NCBI RefSeq assembly: GCF_030409305.1
Contig: NZ_JAUFPQ010000025.1
Span: forward strand, 1 to 40,002
From: Halomonas maura
GTDB lineage: Bacteria > Pseudomonadota > Gammaproteobacteria > Pseudomonadales > Halomonadaceae
Reading direction: 5' to 3'
DNA: 40,002 nucleotides
Made by a program: the position numbers and the translations under genes. Positions within the stretch are counted from its first letter, which is position 1. The number at the start of each line of letters is the position of its first letter. The notes beneath the pieces are model-generated. The model searched no databases. It saw only the letters and a program-made list of their open reading frames with translations, and had not been told where the DNA came from. Positions 8,154 through 15,652 of the stretch are shown in pieces.

Positions 8154-9254
8154 ATGCGGATCATCGGCCTGGCGGCCTATCGGGGAGAGCTGCACTACGA
8201 CGGCGCGGCCTATGCCTTCGCCGGCGGGCGCAGCTACCAGCAATTCACCAGCACCGTGGTGGTGCTGCGCACCGATACCGGCCTCGAGGGCTACGGCGAG
8301 GTCTGCCCCTGTGGCCCCAGCTACATGCCCGCCTTCGCCGGCGGCGTCCCCGCCTGCCTGGAGGAGCTGGCCCCCCACATACTCGGCGAGGACCCGCGCC
8401 ATACCGCGCGGCTGACCCAGCGAATGGATCGGGCCCTCGAAGGCCACGCCTACGCCAAGGCGGCGATCGACATCGCCTGCTGGGACCTGCTGGGCAAAGC
8501 GGCAGGCCTGCCGGTGCACGTGCTGCTGGGCGGCCGCTTCCATGACCGCATGCCGCTGCACCGCATCGTCCCCCTGGCGGCCCCGCCGGCCATGCCCGGG
8601 CTGCTGCAGGGCTATCGCGACGAGGGCTACCGGCATTTCCAGATCAAGCTGGGCCATGCCGTGGCGGACGATATCGCGCTGCTGCGCGGCCTGGCCAGCA
8701 CCTTCCGGCCCGGGGAAGTCTGGGTCGGCGACGTCAACGGCGCCTGGCGGGGCGACGAGGCCGCCCGCGTCTCCCGGGCGCTGTCCTCGCTGGATCTCTT
8801 CCTGGAACAGCCCTGCGCCTCCTACGCGGAATGCCTGTCCTTCCGGCGCCGGGCCCACCACCCCGTCAAGCTGGACGAGTGCCTGCGGGACCTCGAGGAC
8901 GTGCAGCGCGCGCTGCGCGACGACGCCATGGATGCCATGGCCCTGAAGGTCAGCAAGTTCGGCGGCCTGACCCGCTCACGGGTGATCCGCGACCTGTGCG
9001 TGGCGGCGGGCATCCCGCTGACCATCGAGGACGCCTGGGGCAGCGGCATCGCCACGGCCGCCTATGCCCAGCTGGCGGCCAGCACGCCGGCCCCCTGCCT
9101 GCTCAACACCACCGACCTGCACCGCTACAACACGACCCAGCTGGCCCACGGCGCCCCGGACGTCGAGCGCGGCACCATGACGGTCGGCGACCGCCCCGGG
9201 CTGGGCGTCGAACCGGACTACCGGCAGCTGCAGGGCCCCTTCCTGGAGGTCTGA
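8154..9254 (+). CDS. Enolase-superfamily enzyme, cis-3-hydroxy-L-proline dehydratase-like
   Basis: Mandelate racemase/muconate lactonizing enzyme family protein of 366 residues. The N-terminal capping domain (1-125) includes GYGEVCPCGPSYMPAF, and the (beta/alpha)7-beta barrel carries the Mg2+ ligands D193 (VGDVNGAW), E218 (LEQPC) and D241 (KLDEC). Catalytic lysines are K165 (HFQIKLG) and K265 (ALKVSKFGG). The paired lysines, the PCGPSYM segment and the LLNTTDLHRYNT tail resemble bacterial cis-3-hydroxy-L-proline dehydratases and hydroxyproline-betaine epimerases as I recall them. The subgroup is inferred and the reaction is not proven. ATG 8154 sits 5 bases after AGGAGA. No proline-catabolic neighbours are visible, so context does not help. 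Confidence 0.7.
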   Translation: MRIIGLAAYRGELHYDGAAYAFAGGRSYQQFTSTVVVLRTDTGLEGYGEVCPCGPSYMPAFAGGVPACLEELAPHILGEDPRHTARLTQRMDRALEGHAYAKAAIDIACWDLLGKAAGLPVHVLLGGRFHDRMPLHRIVPLAAPPAMPGLLQGYRDEGYRHFQIKLGHAVADDIALLRGLASTFRPGEVWVGDVNGAWRGDEAARVSRALSSLDLFLEQPCASYAECLSFRRRAHHPVKLDECLRDLEDVQRALRDDAMDAMALKVSKFGGLTRSRVIRDLCVAAGIPLTIEDAWGSGIATAAYAQLAASTPAPCLLNTTDLHRYNTTQLAHGAPDVERGTMTVGDRPGLGVEPDYRQLQGPFLEV

Positions 9255-9267
9255 CTCCCGCCGCCCC

Positions 9268-9636
9268 TCAGTCCAGCCGGCCCTCCCGAGCCAGGCGACG
9301 CCGCACCCAGTGGCGATAGCCCCGGGCCAGCAGGGGCTTCACGCCCGGCAGGCCGATCAGCCAGGCCAGGGGCCTGAGCACGGGCACGCGGCGCATCAGC
9401 AGGATATAGGCGTCCAGGCCGTCACACAGCCGTCCGCGCTCATCCTCGACATACAGGGAGCGCAGGGCGTCGCGCGGATCGATGCCCCGCTCGCGCAGGT
9501 GGGCCTCGTGGCTGGTGACGTCGACCCACACCACGCCGGGTGCCCCGCCGGCCAGCCGCTCGTAGCGGCGCCGCTCGCGCCGGCAGATGGGACAGACGGC
9601 GTCGTAGTAGACCTTCACGGTGGGCTGGTCGGTCAT
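9268..9636 (-). CDS. DCC-family thiol-disulfide oxidoreductase (DUF393)
   Basis: A 122-residue protein with the DUF393/DCC signature: YYDAVCPICRRE near the N-terminus (C15 and C18 form a CxxC redox pair) and DGLDAYILLMRRVP in the middle. Members have a thioredoxin-like fold and are presumed disulfide oxidoreductases, though substrates are unknown. The C-terminal half is basic with a hydrophobic patch (PLAWLIGLPGVKPLLA). ATG 9636 is preceded by AGGAGAT. It follows the methanethiol-oxidase-like gene on the same strand with a 109-base gap; cotranscription is possible but not shown. Confidence 0.8.
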   Translation of the reverse strand: MTDQPTVKVYYDAVCPICRRERRRYERLAGGAPGVVWVDVTSHEAHLRERGIDPRDALRSLYVEDERGRLCDGLDAYILLMRRVPVLRPLAWLIGLPGVKPLLARGYRHWVRRRLAREGRLD

Positions 9637-9745
9637 GATCTCCTCTCGGAATGAGGGCTCAAGAGCGAGCCTGGAGACTGGCAGGCAGCTGCCATCGCCG
9701 CCCGGACCAGGGGCGAGACAGCGGGGCTGCCTCGCCCGTCAGGCC

Positions 9746-11095
9746 TCAGTGGTGCCCGGCCTCGATGGGCACACCGGGATCGAACAGGACCATATGGGGC
9801 CCCGCCGGCCCGCTGTTGCCCTCCCGGGACACCTGGGTGAAGTCGGCCCAGGCGCCGCCATCCCCCGTGACATGCGACAGCCCGCCCTGGCCATCCACCT
9901 CGAGCAGGTAGATGCCGTAGGCGTCGTTACGCGGGCCGAACTCGGGATCGGCGTCCAGGGTGCTGAGCACCGAGTTGGTGACATACAGCCGCGCGTCATC
10001 CGGACTCAGGCGCATCATGCAGGGATGCGGCACCGCGGCCTCACCCACCAGGGCGGGCGAATAGGGGTCGCGGATATCGTACTGCTGAACGTTGTCGCTG
10101 AACCAGTTGGCGATGAACAGGTAACGATCATCAGAGGAGATCGTCATGTCGCAGGGCAATCCCAGGCCGCTCAGCACCTGGTGAAAATCCAGGTGCCCGT
10201 TGGCATCCTCGTCTTCCCACAGCCAGACGCCGCCACCGGTGCCGATGGTGTAGCCGTAGCGCGAGTCCGGTGCGTGGAACCAGTCGGCCTCCGTGGCGCC
10301 CGCTCCCTCGCCCAGGCTCACCACTTGGATGACCGCCTCCTCGTCCAGGTTCCAGACGGCGACGCTGTCGCCGTTGGGGGCGTAGGGTTTCGCCAGCACG
10401 TCGTCCGGGTAGCCCCAGGTGGTGGTCACCAGGCGATTGAGGGCCGGCTTCATGGCGATATCGTACATGTACTCCGGGCCGCCCTCATTGGGCGCTCGCT
10501 CAGGCCCCGGCCCAAAGTGTCGCCGGAATGCTGCGGTCTCGTCGTCGATCAGCACCAGGCCCCCGGGGCCGCTGCTGGGAGTGTCGGCGCCGAGCATCGA
10601 CACCAGGGCCACGCCTCCCTCGAGGGGCGTGACCGTATGCGGGGCGACATAGCCACTCTCCCCACGCAGCCCGTCCTCCTGGCGGACTAGGGTGGGATCG
10701 CGGGGATCCTCGGCAACGTCGAAAACATAGAAGCGGTCGGAGAACAGGCCCGGGATCAGCAGCCGCTCTTGATCCAACGAGTAGCCCCAATGGTGGACGT
10801 TGTCGCCCACCTCGGGCAGTGAGCGGACCTCGATGATCTTCCCGTAGGTCGTCGGCTGTTCGGGATCGGCGCCCACCAGGGTGAGCATGTCCGGATGCTT
10901 CCCCTCGCTGGCGTCGGTGGCCACTACATAGAGGAAGGTTTCTCGCGGGACGCTCGCCTCATCCTCGTCGGCCAGCACAGCGCCACTCGCCAGGGCGCTC
11001 AGGGCCAGCGTGGCGGCCCAGCCGACGACGGTTGTGCCACCCACCCGCTTGGCCAGCATCTCGCGGCTCGGGCCGTTGGCGGTGTCGGGTTCCAT
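9746..11095 (-). CDS. Exported selenium-binding protein 56 / methanethiol oxidase family protein
   Basis: Beta-propeller protein of the SBP56 family; characterised members (bacterial MtoX, human SELENBP1) are copper-dependent methanethiol oxidases giving formaldehyde, H2S and H2O2. The 449-residue chain has a signal-like segment (about residues 17-42, hydrophobic core VVGWAATLALSALASGAVLA), so it probably acts in the periplasm. Family blocks are DNVHHWGYS, PHTVTPLEGG, GLPCDMTISSDDRYLFIANW, YDIRDPYSP, MMRLSPDDARLYVTNS and GPHMVLFDPG. ATG 11095 has GAGG 6 bases upstream; a GTG at 11107 would add four residues. The copper chaperone Sco and MauG-like genes that accompany mtoX elsewhere are absent nearby, so the methanethiol role is less certain. 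Confidence 0.75.
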   Translation of the reverse strand: MEPDTANGPSREMLAKRVGGTTVVGWAATLALSALASGAVLADEDEASVPRETFLYVVATDASEGKHPDMLTLVGADPEQPTTYGKIIEVRSLPEVGDNVHHWGYSLDQERLLIPGLFSDRFYVFDVAEDPRDPTLVRQEDGLRGESGYVAPHTVTPLEGGVALVSMLGADTPSSGPGGLVLIDDETAAFRRHFGPGPERAPNEGGPEYMYDIAMKPALNRLVTTTWGYPDDVLAKPYAPNGDSVAVWNLDEEAVIQVVSLGEGAGATEADWFHAPDSRYGYTIGTGGGVWLWEDEDANGHLDFHQVLSGLGLPCDMTISSDDRYLFIANWFSDNVQQYDIRDPYSPALVGEAAVPHPCMMRLSPDDARLYVTNSVLSTLDADPEFGPRNDAYGIYLLEVDGQGGLSHVTGDGGAWADFTQVSREGNSGPAGPHMVLFDPGVPIEAGHH

Positions 11096-11463
11096 GGTGA
11101 ACCTCACTTGCTACCGGGTCCATGCGTCCAGGCTCGGGGTCGCGTGCTGGCGGCCGACAAGGCAATCGTGAGGCGCAGAGGCACCCAGTCAGCGGGTTGT
11201 TGAGATGGTTCCGTGCTCGCCCTGGCCACCGGGCAGACAGCACCAGGACCATGAGGGCGAACCCCGGGCACTTCCCCGTCAGGAGAAGCCCCCTCACTGT
11301 CACCCTAGGCACCGGCCATCGCCCTGGCCAGTCCATGGAGCAGCACGTGGCGGGCGATACCCGTGGGATGGCCGGAGTGCAACCAGGCGAGGCGAGGATG
11401 GGACCGCGAGGGCAGACGTCGCCCGCACAATGGAGATATAGCCACGCCGGAGCCTTGCCGCCG
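11096..11463. other. Intergenic leader region, no gene supported
   Basis: About 370 bases between the methanethiol-oxidase-like gene and the O-methyltransferase gene, both on the minus strand. I find no convincing gene, tRNA or repeat here. It presumably carries the promoter of the oxidase gene and the 3' end of the methyltransferase transcript. Open frames on both strands in this stretch have the composition of chance GC-rich frames. Confidence 0.5.
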
Positions 11464-12063
11464 TCAGGGCGAGGCGGCGCGGGTGGCCAGGAACTCGCCC
11501 TTGCCCACCGGGACCAGGCTGGTACTGAAGGCCGGATCGTCCTCCACCAGATCGAGGAAGGGCGCCACTTCCTCGGCGTGGGAGGTGGCGTTGTCCATCA
11601 CCAGCAGCCCGCCCGGGCACAGCACGCGCCGCAGCATCGGCCACCAGTCCGGATAACGGCCCCGGTCGGCGTCGAGGAAGATCAGGTCCAGCGAGGCCTC
11701 TTCCTGGCGCTCCAGCACCTTCTCGGCATCGGCATGCAGTGACTCGACCACCCCGTCCACGCCCGCGGCGGCGAAGTTCTCCCCGGCCTTCACCCACTTG
11801 TCGGTGGCCCATTCCACGGTGGTCACCTGACCGCCCGTGGCCATCGCCGCCTCGGCGAGCCACAGGGTGGAGTAGCCATTGGAGGTGCCGACCTCCAGGA
11901 TCCGCCGGGCGCCGGTGGCCCGGACCAGCACGCCAAGAAACTCGCCGGTGTCCGGCGTGATATTGAGCATTCGCTCGCGGCCGTCGCTGACGGCCCGGTC
12001 GTTGGCCGCGCCGAAGGCCTCGAGCTCGGCCTTCACCGCCGACACGGGTCGGGTTTCATGCAT
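11464..12063 (-). CDS. Class I SAM-dependent O-methyltransferase (family 3)
   Basis: A 199-residue cytoplasmic methyltransferase of the catechol/caffeoyl-CoA O-methyltransferase type (Methyltransf_3). SAM-binding motif I is ILEVGTSNGYSTLWLA (residues 55-70), followed by VTTVEWATDKW and HADAEKVL. Motif IV is LDLIFLDADRGRYPDWW with the metal-binding Asp, then PGGLLVMDNATSH. ATG 12063 follows GGGGAGCAGG; a TTG six codons earlier is less likely. The natural acceptor is unknown. It lies downstream of the aldo/keto reductase gene on the same strand, separated by a strong hairpin, so it probably has its own promoter. Confidence 0.85.
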   Translation of the reverse strand: MHETRPVSAVKAELEAFGAANDRAVSDGRERMLNITPDTGEFLGVLVRATGARRILEVGTSNGYSTLWLAEAAMATGGQVTTVEWATDKWVKAGENFAAAGVDGVVESLHADAEKVLERQEEASLDLIFLDADRGRYPDWWPMLRRVLCPGGLLVMDNATSHAEEVAPFLDLVEDDPAFSTSLVPVGKGEFLATRAASP

Positions 12064-12159
12064 TGCCTGCTCCCCTGGCAATCCGGAGGGTGGAAGTAGA
12101 TGGGCTGCTGCCTACTCAGGACAATCGAGACCTGCCCGGTGTTCCCGGCGATGCCGCTG

Positions 12160-12190
12160 GGCGTGGCCGAGCACGCGGCCCGGCCACGCC
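12160..12190 (-). terminator. Candidate terminator hairpin after the aldo/keto reductase gene
   Basis: GGCGTGGCCG (12160-12169) and CGGCCACGCC (12181-12190) form a perfect 10-bp stem with an 11-base loop, starting 10 bases past the reductase stop codon. No U tract follows, but the position favours termination or transcript-end protection. Confidence 0.5.
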
Positions 12191-12199
12191 GGTCCGCCC

Positions 12200-13018
12200 T
12201 CAGGCGGGGTCCCAGCGGGGCGCGAAGTCCGGATCGGCGATCCGCTCGTCACGGTCCAGGGCATCGATTCGCCGCCTCTCCGCGTCGCTCAGCGCCAGCG
12301 TCATGGCCTCGAGGTTGGCCCGCTGGTGATGGGGCCTGGTGGACGAGGGGATCACCACGATGTCACGCGACGCGACCCAGGCCAGGGCGACCTGGGCCGG
12401 CGTCACGCCATGCTTCTCGGCGATCTCCTGAAGGGTCGCGTCCTCCATCACGCGGCCCACCGCCAGCGGCATGTAGCCGGTCACCTGCAGGCCCCGGGCC
12501 TGGCAGTGCTCGACCACCCGGCGATTGGCGAGGAAGGGATGCACCTCGATCTGGTTGGTGACCAGTTGCTCGCCGCCGGGCAGCGCCAGGGCGGCGTCGA
12601 TCTGGCCGGTGGTGAAGTTGGAGACGCCGATATGCCGCGTCAACCCCAGCGTCCGAGCCTCGGCGAGGGCGGCCAGGTACTCCGCCATCGGCACCTCGTC
12701 CCCGGGGGACGGCCAGTGGATCAGCGCCAGGTCGACACGCTCGACGCCGAGCCGCTCGAGGCTCTCGCGCAGGCTGGCGATCAGGTCGTCGCGGCGCAGG
12801 CGATCGGTCCACACCTTGGTGGTGAGAAAGAGCTCCTCGCGGGCCAGGCCACTCTCGCGGATGGCCTGGCCGACCTCGGCCTCGTTGCCGTACGCCTGGG
12901 CGGTATCGATATGGCGATAGCCCACGGCCAGGGCGCTCTTCACGGCCTCGACCGCGTCGCGGCCCTCGAGGCGAAAGGTCCCGAAGCCGATGGCGGGCAG
13001 CAGGGGGGAAGTGGTCAT
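12200..13018 (-). CDS. dkgB: Aldo/keto reductase, 2,5-diketo-D-gluconate reductase B type
   Basis: NADPH-dependent reductase of the AKR superfamily; E. coli DkgB reduces 2,5-diketo-D-gluconate and methylglyoxal. The 272-residue protein matches DkgB closely from memory: IGFGTFRLEG, HIDTAQAYGNEAEVGQAI, LFLTTKVWTDRL, LALIHWPSPGDEV, IGVSNFT, TNQIEVHPFL and VIPSSTRPHH. The catalytic tetrad is D38, Y43, K68 and H101. ATG 13018 follows a purine-rich CAAGGAGT site. It is divergent from the M14 peptidase gene and followed by a hairpin. The physiological substrate in this organism, possibly methylglyoxal, is inferred. Confidence 0.85.
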   Translation of the reverse strand: MTTSPLLPAIGFGTFRLEGRDAVEAVKSALAVGYRHIDTAQAYGNEAEVGQAIRESGLAREELFLTTKVWTDRLRRDDLIASLRESLERLGVERVDLALIHWPSPGDEVPMAEYLAALAEARTLGLTRHIGVSNFTTGQIDAALALPGGEQLVTNQIEVHPFLANRRVVEHCQARGLQVTGYMPLAVGRVMEDATLQEIAEKHGVTPAQVALAWVASRDIVVIPSSTRPHHQRANLEAMTLALSDAERRRIDALDRDERIADPDFAPRWDPA

Positions 13019-13234
13019 CTCGACTCCTTGTGAGCGAGGCGGCAGCCGGGTACCGCCTGTCCATGAACGGGTGCATCGCCATGCTAAGCCAGCCCTGCGC
13101 CGAGAAAAACCATAGCGATCTCGTCACATTGCCCTGGGCCGATCGCCCTCGACGCCGCGCACGCGAGCGCGCGCTCCCCCCCGTCGCCGGCTTGGTGCAT
13201 ACTCAGGTAAGTAGTCACTCACCGAGGTGCCGGC

Positions 13235-14962
13235 ATGCCAAAGGCCCACCAGCATCGCCGCTATCGCCATGAGTACCTGAGCCACAAGGCGCTCGGCCGC
13301 CAGCTCGAGGCCTGGGCCGAGGCCCACCCCGAGCTCGCCCACCTGCGCAGCATCGGCACGACGCCGCAGGGCCGCGAGATCTGGGTGCTGACCATCGGTC
13401 CGGAGCCCGACCGCCGGCGCCCCGGGGTCTGGGTGGATGGCAACATGCACGGCACCGAACTGGCCGGCTCCAGCGTCGCCCTGGCCATCGCCGAGGCCGC
13501 CCTCACCCTGCACCTCGAACCCGAGGCGCTGGCCGGCGATTGGCCCGATCCCCAGCGCCAGGCCCTGCGCGAGGTGCTGTTCTACATCTGCCCCCGGGTC
13601 TCGCCCGACGGGGCCGAGCAGGTGCTGTCCCAGGGCGGCTTCGTGCGCTCGGTGCCGCGACGCCACCCCGACAGCCCCGAGCGACCCCGCTGGTATGCCC
13701 AGGATCTGGATGGCGACGGCCGTTGCCGCTACCTGCGCCAGGCCGATCCGGCCGGCGACTTCGTGGCCTCGCCCCGCTACCCCGGGCTGATGCTGCCGCG
13801 CCGAGTGGACGATGCGCCGCCCTACTGGCGGCTCTATCCCGAGGGCGCCATCGAGCACTGGGATGGCCAGACGATTCCCGAACCGGACTGGCTGGCCGAC
13901 ACCCCCGACTTCAACCGCCAGTTTCCCTGGGCCTGGCAACCGGAGCCCGAGCAGGAAGGCGCCGGCCAGCAGCCCGGTGCCGAGCCGGAGACCCAGGCCG
14001 TCATCGACTTCGCCCTGCGCCACCCCAACCTCTATGCCTGGCTGAACCTGCACACCTTCGGCGGGGTCTTCATCCGCCCCCTCTCCCACGCCCCGGACAG
14101 CCGCATGGCCACGGCCGACCTGGCGCTCTATCGCCAGCTCGCCGACTGGGGCGAGGCGCGGGTCGGCTACCCCACGGTGAGCAGCTTCGAGGAGTTCTGC
14201 TACGAGCCCGAGACCCCGCTGCACGGCGACCTGATCGATTTCGCCTACCACCAGCGGGGCTGCGTGGCGATCGTCTGCGAGCTCTGGGACCTGTTCCGCC
14301 GCCTCGAGCGGCCCGCCCCGGCGCGTTTCATCGACCACTACACGAGCCTCGACCGCGAGGCGCTGGAGGGGCTGGCCCGCTGGGACCTCCGCGAGAACCG
14401 GCGGCGACTGTTCGGCGACTGGCGGCCCCTGGTGCACCCCCAGCTGGGGCAGGTGGAGGTCGGCGGCCTGGACCCGGTCTGCGGGCTCTGGAATCCGCCC
14501 CCCGAGGCGCTGCCCGGGCTCTGCGACGCCCTGGTCGCCTACTGGCTGCGGGTCGCCGCCATGCTGCCGCGGCTAGTCATCGAGGACCTGACCCTGACCC
14601 GGCTGGGGCCCCGTCAGCACCTGCTGGAACTGACGGCCGCCAATCACGGCTACCTGCCGACCCAGGGCGTGCAGGCGGCGCGTGAGCGGCCCTGGAACGG
14701 CGGCGTGGCGGCCTGGGCGAGCCCGCTGGGCTGCCGCCTGCACGCCTCCTGCCAGGCTCGCCAGGAACTGGGCCACCTCGACGGCTGGGGGCGCGGCCAC
14801 GGCGATGCCGCGCATATGCCCTGGTTCCAGCGCTCCCGGGGCAACAGCCATCAGGCCCGGGCGCGCTGGCTGATCGAGGGGGAGGGAGAGGTGACGGTGC
14901 GCGTCGAGAGCCCACGGCTGGGTGGCATCAAGCGCCGGCTGCCGATCGAGATCGCCCGCTAG
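13235..14962 (+). CDS. M14-family zinc carboxypeptidase
   Basis: A 575-residue metallocarboxypeptidase. The catalytic domain holds the zinc motif MHGTE (H72, E75), the substrate-clamp-like PRVSPDGAE, the third zinc ligand in LNLHTFGG (H273) and the general-base glutamate in VCELWD (E349). Residues about 430-575 form a separate beta-rich tail that may be a transthyretin-like accessory domain (LTRLGPRQHLLELTAANHGY). No signal peptide is present, so a cytoplasmic peptidase is likelier than a secreted one. ATG 13235 follows GAGG by 6 bases. It opens a stretch rich in peptide-acting enzymes (retropepsin-like, two S15-like hydrolases, ATP-grasp ligase, M48 protease). The peptide it trims is unknown. 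Confidence 0.85.
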   Translation: MPKAHQHRRYRHEYLSHKALGRQLEAWAEAHPELAHLRSIGTTPQGREIWVLTIGPEPDRRRPGVWVDGNMHGTELAGSSVALAIAEAALTLHLEPEALAGDWPDPQRQALREVLFYICPRVSPDGAEQVLSQGGFVRSVPRRHPDSPERPRWYAQDLDGDGRCRYLRQADPAGDFVASPRYPGLMLPRRVDDAPPYWRLYPEGAIEHWDGQTIPEPDWLADTPDFNRQFPWAWQPEPEQEGAGQQPGAEPETQAVIDFALRHPNLYAWLNLHTFGGVFIRPLSHAPDSRMATADLALYRQLADWGEARVGYPTVSSFEEFCYEPETPLHGDLIDFAYHQRGCVAIVCELWDLFRRLERPAPARFIDHYTSLDREALEGLARWDLRENRRRLFGDWRPLVHPQLGQVEVGGLDPVCGLWNPPPEALPGLCDALVAYWLRVAAMLPRLVIEDLTLTRLGPRQHLLELTAANHGYLPTQGVQAARERPWNGGVAAWASPLGCRLHASCQARQELGHLDGWGRGHGDAAHMPWFQRSRGNSHQARARWLIEGEGEVTVRVESPRLGGIKRRLPIEIAR

Positions 14963-14979
14963 CCGGCCGGCCTCCCAGT

Positions 14980-15546
14980 CTAGATGCCGATGTCCTCGTC
15001 GTACTCCTTGTCGGCGTGTTCCTGGAGCGGCGAGTCCTCGTCGCACTCGGGCGAGTGGGTGAAGGTCTCGGTGACGTCGAGCAGTCCCAGGTCCTGGATG
15101 GCGCGCCGTCCCAGCAACACCGGGTAGTTCATGTCGTCGCGGTCCTCGAGGCTGAACTGCTCCTGGTAGCGGGTATCCCCCATGCAGATCGTCATCAGCA
15201 CCGCCGGGCGACGATCCTTGCCACCGGCGCCGCTGAGGATCAGCCGGCGGTGAATCTCGCGCTCGTATTGCCTGGCCACCACCTCGCCGGTGGCCTCGTC
15301 CTCGACCTCGACCTCGAAGCGCACCCAGTCCTCGCCGTCGCGCTTGAACTCCTCGATGTGCTCGGCCTGCATGGAGGACGTCAGCGCGCCGCTGTCGAGC
15401 TTGGCCTTCAGTTCCACGCCCCAGGGCTCGATGGTGGTCTTCTCGACCCAGCCAAACACCTCGGGCTCGTCGTCGGCGGCGGCGGTGCCGCTCAGCAGGC
15501 AGGCCCCCAGCAGGGGAATCAGTGCGTGACGCAGGGCGGTCTTCAT
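14980..15546 (-). CDS. Exported retropepsin-like aspartic protease (RimK-associated zinc-protease-like family)
   Basis: A 188-residue protein of the PF05618-type family, annotated as putative ATP-dependent zinc protease but structurally retropepsin-like. The first 24 residues form a signal peptide (hydrophobic ALIPLLGACLLSG, then TAAA before DDEPEV), so the mature protein is periplasmic. The core reads FGWVEKTTIEPWG, then KLDSGALTSS with the presumed catalytic DSGA (51-54), and later NYPVLLGRRAI. The C-terminus is strongly acidic, in keeping with a halophile. ATG 15546 follows GAGGAG by 6 bases; the frame is open much further upstream but without homology. It converges on the M14 peptidase gene. 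Confidence 0.8.
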   Translation of the reverse strand: MKTALRHALIPLLGACLLSGTAAADDEPEVFGWVEKTTIEPWGVELKAKLDSGALTSSMQAEHIEEFKRDGEDWVRFEVEVEDEATGEVVARQYEREIHRRLILSGAGGKDRRPAVLMTICMGDTRYQEQFSLEDRDDMNYPVLLGRRAIQDLGLLDVTETFTHSPECDEDSPLQEHADKEYDEDIGI

Positions 15547-15652
15547 TCCGGCTCCTCGGATAACGCTGATGGATGGACACATGGTGAACAGGGCCCCGCA
15601 TGGGCGCACCGCCTGCATGGACAGCCGGCGGGCCGGCGGGTTCCCCGTGGCA

